Shown piece after piece: positions 52,890-64,000 of a stretch of DNA of 64,000 nucleotides. A program made the translations under genes and the position numbers. This DNA is from Ascidia mentula. Its lineage: Eukaryota; Chordata; Ascidiacea; Phlebobranchia; Ascidiidae. The stretch is from assembly GCA_947561715.1 (NCBI GenBank), contig OX387201.1, forward strand, positions 3,366,001 to 3,430,000, written 5' to 3'. The notes under the pieces are model-generated. The model saw only the letters and a program-made list of their open reading frames with translations. It ran no database searches and was not told where the DNA came from. The stretch's first letter is position 1. Every line of letters begins with the position of its first letter.

Positions 52890-54641
52890 TTTAGCAAGAT
52901 ACATGGAGGTTTTTGATGCGTTCTAGTGTTTTTGATGCAGTAGCCGTAAATGCACAAATTTTTCTTTGATTGTTGTTGGCTTAAATGCACAACAAATGAA
53001 TCGCGACTGGATGATAAAAATATTTTAAGCTGTGGACCAAGCATAAACGAGATTTTAGATTCACTTGTGCAACTACAAACGAAATAGTTTTTAATTTTTG
53101 TGTAGGCTATTTTAGAATTACCAAAAATGTAATATACCTGTATAGTTCATTTGTATGCACCAACAATGTCTTCCAGCGTAATGTGATGGAACATTTTCTT
53201 GTGAAATATAAAAAAAATTTATATGTCTGATGTATTTTGTGTCATCAAACGTAAAAGTTGAATGTAATCTATTACGTAATTTAACGTTTTTTGCAAAGCA
53301 TGTGCCAATGAAGCCCCTTGAAGGGTAGCAGTTGGTTTGTCGAAAAGTGTAGACGGAATTGCATCAACGCGAACCCAACATCAAACCTGTCAAGAAAGTC
53401 CCGGTGGGACAACATGCTGCCTGCAGGTCCTGTCAGAACAAAAGCGAGATCTGTACTGGTCGATAAGACCGAAAGCCATGATTTGAGTGATCACATTGTG
53501 ATCTGTTAGACCGCAAACCATGATCTGTTTGTTTGTGGAAAGAGTAGAAAATATATAGGGAGATATCCAAAATGCTACGATTTCGCGACAAAGGTGACTA
53601 AGAAGAAGCAGTGCAAGTTGAAAGACGTAACGCAAGCGAGGTAACTAGGGATGGCATCAAAAAGACGAGGTGTAAATGTAAAAGAGTAGAAAGAAGTTTC
53701 AAAAGACGAAGTTTAGACAAAATATCAAAAAGGTTTTCGACAAGCCGAATTCTCTACACGCGCTTGTTCTGACGTCATGCTAGACCCGATTTCCTTTGTG
53801 GATCAGATTGCTCAGACAACCAAAAAATATTTTATGGATGGATTCATCTACAACTGCAGAAATAAGGCCTATGAAATAACTAGAGCATTGGTGTAGCGAC
53901 AAAAAAGAAATAAATGGAAAAAGCCTATATTTTCCCACAGCAATAGCAAAATTTTGCACAAAATTTTTAGAAATCCGCTCATGCTGGTCAACCAAAGCAC
54001 TGGAAACATTAGTTGAGGCTAGTAGGCCCACCAGGATTTTTTCAGGTGGTTGATTCCGTAGTGTGTCTATTTTGACTATGTGGGCATTCAAAAGTTGCTT
54101 TCGAAATAAATTACCTTTCTTATTATTGATCATAAGATAATAACTTCAACCTATATTTTAATTCAAAAATTTTACCAAGCTGCGACACGATGAATAAACA
54201 ATGAATTTTAACATTTACCTCACAAAAATGTTTTTAAATAAATTGTAAGCGACTTTCTTACAGCTGGATTTAAGTTCTTTCGTACTGGCCTATGGTATTT
54301 TTTCCTTGTTTGGAGAATATTTTGTATGATAAAATTTCACCAAATCAAATTTATTATCATTATTGTGCATGATATTTAATTTAGTTTTGCGACACGTTGT
54401 TGAATTGTGCTAGATTTATCCAATATTTGTTGCTTTTTTTGATTAAAAATGTTTTGGTTGGGCGACTGTGATGGTGCGGATTGAGAAACTCAGTTAAAAT
54501 CTTACCAAATTTCCTACGCATAGTTACGAAAGAAGCTTATGTTAGTAAGTGATTTGGGTTCTCTTAGTTGTAAATTTTGCAATTGTTCAACTACCATAGT
54601 TGTCAACTTTGGTGCGGCTACATACCTTAGGTTTGCATAAC
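52890..54641. other. Intergenic between mucin and IFT52
   Basis: AT-rich. A minus-strand open frame of 117 codons at 53780-54133 has no recognised domain and no clear start context. A short segment at about 53388-53415 (gtcaagaaagtcccggtggg) resembles one in a KAP intron at about 14928-14957, suggesting a dispersed repeat. Confidence 0.4.
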
Positions 54642-57401
54642 ATGCCTCCCGCTCCTGAAATTGTGAGTTATAGATCAGATGTTGTTGTAAGGGAAAAAGC
54701 TCTCAAAACATCACTAATCTTAGTAATCTAAACAATATCTAATATGCAGGGCATGGATGAACAACCTTCTCGAAACATGATTTTGTTCGATCAAACAAAA
54801 AAGGAGCTTTTCACGCTGGGAAATGGTTACAAATCATGGCACAGGAAACTCAGAAATAGTTGGAAAGTTGCACAGTACGTATCGAACTTCCTCCATCGTC
54901 TTGTAAAAGTAATTTAACTTGGTTCAAAATCTTGTACTTTTACCTCTTGAAATTAATGACATCTTACACCAAAGGATTAACATCTCAAACCAAATTTCTG
55001 CTCTAGTTAAAGAAAAAAATTGTCAGTAAAACAAAGTCAACCATGTGTGTAATGGTATTTAAAGTCATGACTTTGTTGCAGACACAAAGACGAAATTTTG
55101 GAAGACCGACTTAGCCAGGCCAGGGTTTTTGTCATTGCTGCCCCCAGAGACAAATTTTCAACAGTAGAAGTAAGTTCAGCAAATTTATGGATATTTTAAA
55201 AGTATAAAATATGTGATGAAAAACTTGTTTTATGTTAGTTTGAAAATCTGAAGAGATACATTGAGGGTGGTGGAAGTTTGCTTGTTATGGTGGGAGAAGG
55301 TGGAGAAGGAAGTTTTAACACAAATATCAATTTTCTGCTTGAAGATTATGGCATTATGGTTAACAATGGTAAAAATTAATACAAGTGTTCTTTTTTCTAT
55401 TGATACTTGAGCTCTATGTCACTTCACTTGTATTATTGCTATGAAAAAAATAATGTAAGCCTAGAATGTATCTACTAACCAAACAAAATAGCCAAATTTT
55501 CTATATATATACACATATATATATTACATTCTAAACAGTTTTTAAATAATGTTGAGTGGATGGAGCTTGAAACCATTACTATTTATATGCTTTGCAGACG
55601 CTGTGGTACGCAGTGTTTATTACAAATATTTCCACCCAAAAGAAGCACTTGTAAGCAATGGTGTACTGAACAGAGCCATCAGTCGCGCAGCTGGAAAATA
55701 TGTACCTGGTTTAGATGATGATGAAAAAGATGGAGCCAGCTCCATTTCTCAGTAAGTTACGATCACCAACATGGAAAAGCTAAAAGTAGACAAAAAATTC
55801 TGCTTTTGCAAACACTATTGCAAACTGACTAATTCAATCTTGGTAATGGGTGATCAACAGCATAATGAAGTTTTGCTTTTTACAGGGCATTGCAGTTTGT
55901 GTATCCTTATGGGGCCACTCTAAATGTTGCCAAACCTTCCACTGCTGTTCTTTCAACTGGGTCTGCTTGTATTCCTGTAAACCGACCAGTCATTGCCCTT
56001 TACAAGTCAAAGGTACTTCACAATATCTAGTATATATAAAACTGTGACAGTAAAAAAGTTCACTAGCATCACAGCCATGGTATGTTCTGTAAAACTATGT
56101 GAAGATTGTTTGATTATTTTGCATATGGTGGTAATTAAATGCCCCCAACCTAATTTTTTTATTTGTATTGATGGTAAACATATTCCGATATGGGTCTGGG
56201 CCCGCAACAGTTTTGTTAAAATCACTTTTGATTCTGCAGCATTCAAACGGCAAACTGGCTGTCATTGGGTCTGTACACATGTTCCATGACCAGTATTTAG
56301 ACAAAGAGGAAAATACCAAAGTCATGGTACGACGTTATGTTTGGCCATATATAACTGAATATTGCAAAAGTAAATTTGTTTTTCTGCAGGAGGTTATCAT
56401 GAGATGGCTAACCTCAGATGACATTGAACTGAACACTATAGATGCAGAAGACCCGGAAATATCAGACTATCACATGCTACCCCATACAGAGAAGATGGCT
56501 GATAGGTGACTACTTTTCTCCGAAGAAAATTTGCTACTAAATTATGCAACATGTAATACATGTGGTGACAAACTCTGTTTAGACTGAAGAGCTGTTTACA
56601 AGAGGGTGATGACATACCGTCCGATTTTACCCAACTCTTCGACAAACAACTGTTTAAAATGGACAACAACATTGTACCACGGATTCTCAAGTAAACAGAT
56701 AATATTTTCCTTGACTGTGTATAGTTGAAGTTGAAAGATCTTGCTTTATCCACAGAAACTATTGTATATTTCCATGATTCTTAAAAACCCAGTTATGTAA
56801 CTGAAAATGAATGAGGGTTATTTTATCAAGATGTCTTTTACTTTCAGCGCCTTTGAACAGCTCAGCATAAAACATGAACCTCTGACTCTTATTCCTCCAA
56901 ATTTTGACACTCCATTGCCACCGTTACAGCCTGCGGTAAGCGTAGTTAGATTGTAAATATAAGCAGTGTTCGGTCAATCGCTGCTGCGCAAGTTTTTCGG
57001 GTGTTAATGCTGCTGTAGTTTCATGCCTACTTTTCCGGTCATTAAAACGGTTTCATGGTAGGTGTTTCCCCCTGAATTTCGTGACCTTCCAGGTCCGCCA
57101 CTGGACTTGTTCGACCTTGACGATTGTTTCTCTTCGGAGAAGGTTCGGCTCGCACAGATAACCAACAAATGTAAGTTCTTCGTGCGAAACGCGGCCCTAT
57201 TTACCTATGTAATGCATATATAAGTCTTTTCCTAACTTTCGTAATCTCCTGTCAGGCAATGACGAGGATCTCGAATATTACGTTCGCGAATGCGGCGATA
57301 TTTTGGGGATTTCCCCCAAGCTACCCAAGGCCGAGCGGGACGCGAAACATATTCTCGAACACGTCCTCTTTCAAATCGTCGAATTTAAGAAGGCGATCTT
57401 G
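54642..57401 (+). CDS. IFT52: Intraflagellar transport protein 52 (last exon not found)
   Basis: Exons 54642-54662, 54750-54874, 55082-55169, 55239-55368, 55598-55751, 55886-56012, 56240-56326, 56390-56505, 56583-56690, 56848-56935, 57062-57170 and 57256-57401 join in frame to 433 codons, from MPPAPEI to EFKKAIL. IFT52 is a core subunit of the IFT-B complex carrying cargo along ciliary axonemes. The N-terminal GIFT-type domain includes MILFDQTKKELFTLGNGYKS, GEGGEGSFNTNINFLLEDYG and YHKYFHPKEALVS-like YYKYFHPKEALVSNGVLNR. The later blocks are AEDPEISDYHMLP, LQPAVFPPEFRDLPGPPLDL and AKHILEHVLFQIVEFKK. Vertebrate IFT52 runs only about 20 residues past this point, so just a short final exon is missing. 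The frame stays open past the strong donor (gtaagtg at 57402) to a stop at 57491, with aataaa at about 57511, which could be an alternative end. A ttag acceptor lies 11 bases before the ATG. Confidence 0.94.
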
Positions 57402-57540
57402 GTAAGTGTTCCGTTCTTCCAAATAACTTTGCAAGCATTCATCTGTCATGGAAGCACAGGTTTTTTAGCTATTATATATGTTTTGTGTTAGAGCCAAAAA
57501 TGGTGCAGAATAAAAACAAAAAATTGATATTTTATTCATC

Positions 57541-57745
57541 AGCTGAATTCTTTTGGTTTGGCACTCTTAAGAATACCGACTTTTGTATTCTAACGTACAG
57601 TAGCTTGCGCGAGTATACTTCTCGCTTTATCAGGTGTAAATAAGCACAATGCGATACAAAAAAAATCGAGCGCAAGACGGGAAAAGATCAAAGGCACTAT
57701 GAAACTATAAGCTGTCGTTAGTTGCCCTCGTGGTGTTGCGAGAAT
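57541..57745 (-). mobile_element. Second copy of the Penelope-like arm
   Basis: About 200 bp matching the left arm of the element at 17219-17480 with scattered differences. Shared pieces include gacttttgtatt, caggtgtaaat, cacaatgcgatacaaaa and gtcgttagttg. It has the same orientation as that left arm, so the element's coding sense is minus. Only the arm is present. It lies 140 bp past the last recognised IFT52 exon, in its final intron or 3' region. Confidence 0.72.
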
Positions 57746-59570
57746 TCAGTTCTTAGACATAATACTGATACGGCACATTTATTAATTTTAAGAACAAAGT
57801 GTTTAGATAAACTATGACGTTTATCAGTAATATATTTCCACTGAACATAGGACCATGACGTCGGTGCAGGGCCCGGATCGACGCCACCCTGAAGTGCCTT
57901 TGGAGGTCAGGATTATTGGGAGGTTTGGCTCAGTTTGAAAGCATGGAATGCGTTATATTTCACGCATTTAGTTTCCCAGGTTTTAATTGCTTTCCTGTCG
58001 GCTGCTGATTTGTGCAAAAACAGTTTTCAACCGAAGTTTTGTGATTTCCCTTGTGATACATTGTCCCTTGTCTCGAAAGTATAACAATATAAATACGGCG
58101 ATCATATGAATTTGTTCTTTTTTTCAACGCTTGCAATTAAGTTTGTGGCCTTCATTCGTTTTGTTGCGCGTGAACAAGTTTTGGTTACGCATGGATGCTT
58201 TTGTTTCTTACTCCAACTTTGAATTTTCTGAGTTTATTTTTGTACAAACCAACTAATAAATCGTTCCAACTGTGAGTCAACATTTCCTCGAAAGCAGAAA
58301 GGTGCGGGTTCGAAACCCAACCACGCCGTTGCCCAGATTAATCTTTGAGTCAACCCAAGTACACTCAAAAGTTTGGAAACGATGCACAGGTACTTGCTAA
58401 AACTATGTTAATGATAGTTTTTGTTTGTTGTGTTGGTGAAGTTTGTATGTGCACAATCTTTCTACATTAACGCATTTTAGTTCCGTTTCCACGAATCGAC
58501 TCGAAAGCTTTTAAGCGATTGACGTCACAAAAGTATTCATTTTTCGGATGAACTTCAAGCTGTAGCAGTATTTCAAATAGAGGGCTAAAATGAACAGGCT
58601 GCGTTGCGACGCTGAAATTAAAGCAACTGGTTTCGTATCTCAAGTCATAATACCTGCAGTAGTACACTTGTCTCTTTGGGTTGGCGTGACGTCATGCATC
58701 TGGTGTTATTAAGTGCATCGTTACGTCATGCGCTGTTGTGGGTAGTTTCCTGTGCGGGAAGAAGTTGCTGTCACAACACAACCACTGGTGGAGACTCGGT
58801 ACTGGTGTAGGAGCTACAGCTTATGGTATGTGTGATACACAGAAGTTTTTATGTTGGCTTTAATTTTAAAATCGCTGCCATTGAAAGGATTTAGTTGGGT
58901 AATAAATGACCCGTTGGACCTTTCAGCAAACAATCCAACGAAATGTGAAGCAATTTTCAGTTTCGTAGCCTCTTGGGTTGGCACTGTGATAATGTTAGTG
59001 AAAAAAAACATTATCCCAGCACAGACACGGTTTCTGCATGGAATGAGGCGAGAAGTCAAAAACACGGCGTGCTTAGAAATGCGCAGTTCTTTGCGAAGGC
59101 TACTTGGAAATCCGGAAACTGCCGACCTGTCTCATGCAAATGCGCTAATGGAGGCCCAGCAGTGGAGGTGTATCCACACAGCTTAAAGCGGCTCGAGACA
59201 GTTTTATGTAAAATCTAATGTGAAAAAAGAAGTCGCTTTCCTAGCTTTGTTGTGGATTCTTGGTTTCCATTAGCTGAAATGGAGAAACTTCTAATATAGT
59301 CGAGTCATTGCGTGAACTTGCTTTCAGCCTGGACGTTACGCCGCCAAGGCAGTATTTTCAATATGTGTTTAGCGTTTGGTTGCGGAAAAACAGAAACTGA
59401 TTTTATCACTTTCGTAGTTTACGCACAACTTTACGATCGCAGTGATGTACTCAAATGGTGTTCGTATCAGATTACAAGCTTGTATGTATTCGCGGTATTA
59501 CTGGTACACAAAAATAACAAATCTGTAGCCGCCCCCTCAGTTCCAATATATACCTTTATTTGGAGTATGA

Positions 59571-59606
<36 letters not shown>

Positions 59607-59919
59607 TAAACACAAGCTTTTGCTTTGGTAAGTTCTGTGTGTTTGGAAATAGTGTTTGAGAAGTCTCAGAAATGGTGCGAGACCTAATGTTCAACAGTAG
59701 TTCGGCTGGACATTAAGTTCAGTGGTAGTTCGGTTTGTGGTGGTCGGTATTCAGCAATGACCAACGACAAATCGATTTTTGTGAACACTTATTGCCCCGT
59801 TAATTTCTCATTTCTCTCGTATAGCATTGTTTTAAACAGTATACCCTGTACGTGCTAGGATATTAAACCCGTTTGATCAGCCAACGTCATCAGCTGAGTA
59901 GTTTAACAAAGGAATCGGA
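57746..59919. other. Region between IFT52 and the kinase, no gene recognised
   Basis: The missing last IFT52 exon may be here, but I could not identify it. A plus-strand open frame of 111 codons at 58851-59186 has no known domain. A tRNA-gene B-box-like ggttcgaaacc occurs at about 58307-58317 without a foldable tRNA around it. An AT microsatellite lies near 59.6 kb. Confidence 0.4.
59575..59606. repeat. AT dinucleotide microsatellite
   Basis: About 16 uninterrupted at repeats. Confidence 0.95.
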
Positions 59920-63760
<3,841 letters not shown>

Positions 63761-64000
63761 GTAACTGGCCTAGGATCCAAGTGCAATCAGTTACATTTGT
63801 ATATGGACAACATTTGTAATGTTGTATAGTTGTTTTTTATGTATGTATGTTTGTCTGTAAAATCTGATTGCATTGCATTTGAAGGACAAACAACATACCT
63901 CATATAACTGCCATAAAAAGTAAATTGCAAACGTTTGGATTGTAACAACTATCATCGTCAATGTGATAAAAATATGTCATGTCGCATTGACAATGATTGT

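Noticed and set aside
53780..54133. Minus-strand open frame of 117 codons
   Set aside because: No recognisable domain, no conserved motif, and it lies in AT-rich intergenic DNA; kept only as an unexplained frame.
58300..58330. Possible tRNA gene (ggttcgaaaccc box)
   Set aside because: The T-arm pairs for only three bases, no acceptor stem or A box is found, and the length does not fit a tRNA.

Overview
The window is animal genomic DNA with intron-rich genes, short GT-AG introns and about 38-40% GC by eye. The gene content (MPP10, L-threonine 3-dehydrogenase, RCC1, IFT52, a Src-family kinase, KAP NTPases, Ly6/uPAR and mucin-like proteins) and the compact introns fit an invertebrate deuterostome, most likely an ascidian such as Ciona. 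That assignment is inference; nothing in the sequence names the species. Exon models were built by eye from splice sites, reading phase and family similarity. LAYOUT. (1) 0.9-10.7 kb, + strand: a cell-surface gene with four Ly6/uPAR (LU) domains followed by a long Thr/Ser-rich stalk of 60-bp coding repeats and a hydrophobic C-terminal tail of GPI-signal type. A 2.57-kb non-autonomous LTR retrotransposon (7662-10230) sits inside the stalk exon with a 4-bp target duplication, cutting the reading frame. A single extra LU exon lies inverted at 865-993. (2) 11.5-27.8 kb, - strand: two tandem paralogous genes for KAP-family P-loop NTPases with four membrane segments between the Walker A and Walker B exons. 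The left copy has a one-base frameshift in its largest exon, an intronic Penelope-like retroelement fragment with 260-bp inverted arms, and an intronic perfect 33-bp hairpin. The right copy reads through completely (1018 codons plus stop). (3) 29.2-31.2 kb, +: MPP10, a U3 snoRNP protein. (4) 33.0-34.6 kb, +: an unrecognised basic protein with a PP1-docking-like motif near its C-terminus. (5) 36.6-39.6 kb, +: L-threonine 3-dehydrogenase, complete in 8 exons. (6) 41.2-45.7 kb, +: RCC1, complete in 12 exons. (7) 48.4-52.9 kb, +: a secreted or GPI-anchored Ala/Thr/Ser-rich mucin with a signal-peptide exon and nested minisatellites. (8) 54.6-57.4 kb, +: IFT52, lacking only a recognisable last exon; a second Penelope-arm copy begins 140 bp downstream. 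(9) 59.9 kb to the right edge, +: a Src-family/FRK-like tyrosine kinase, cut by the window end within the kinase domain. The housekeeping genes do not form an evident functional unit. The left 28 kb looks like a fast-evolving accessory block, with tandem duplication, repeat-rich surface proteins and several transposon insertions, whereas the right half is mostly conserved single-copy genes. Coordinates of splice sites should be right to within a base or two.
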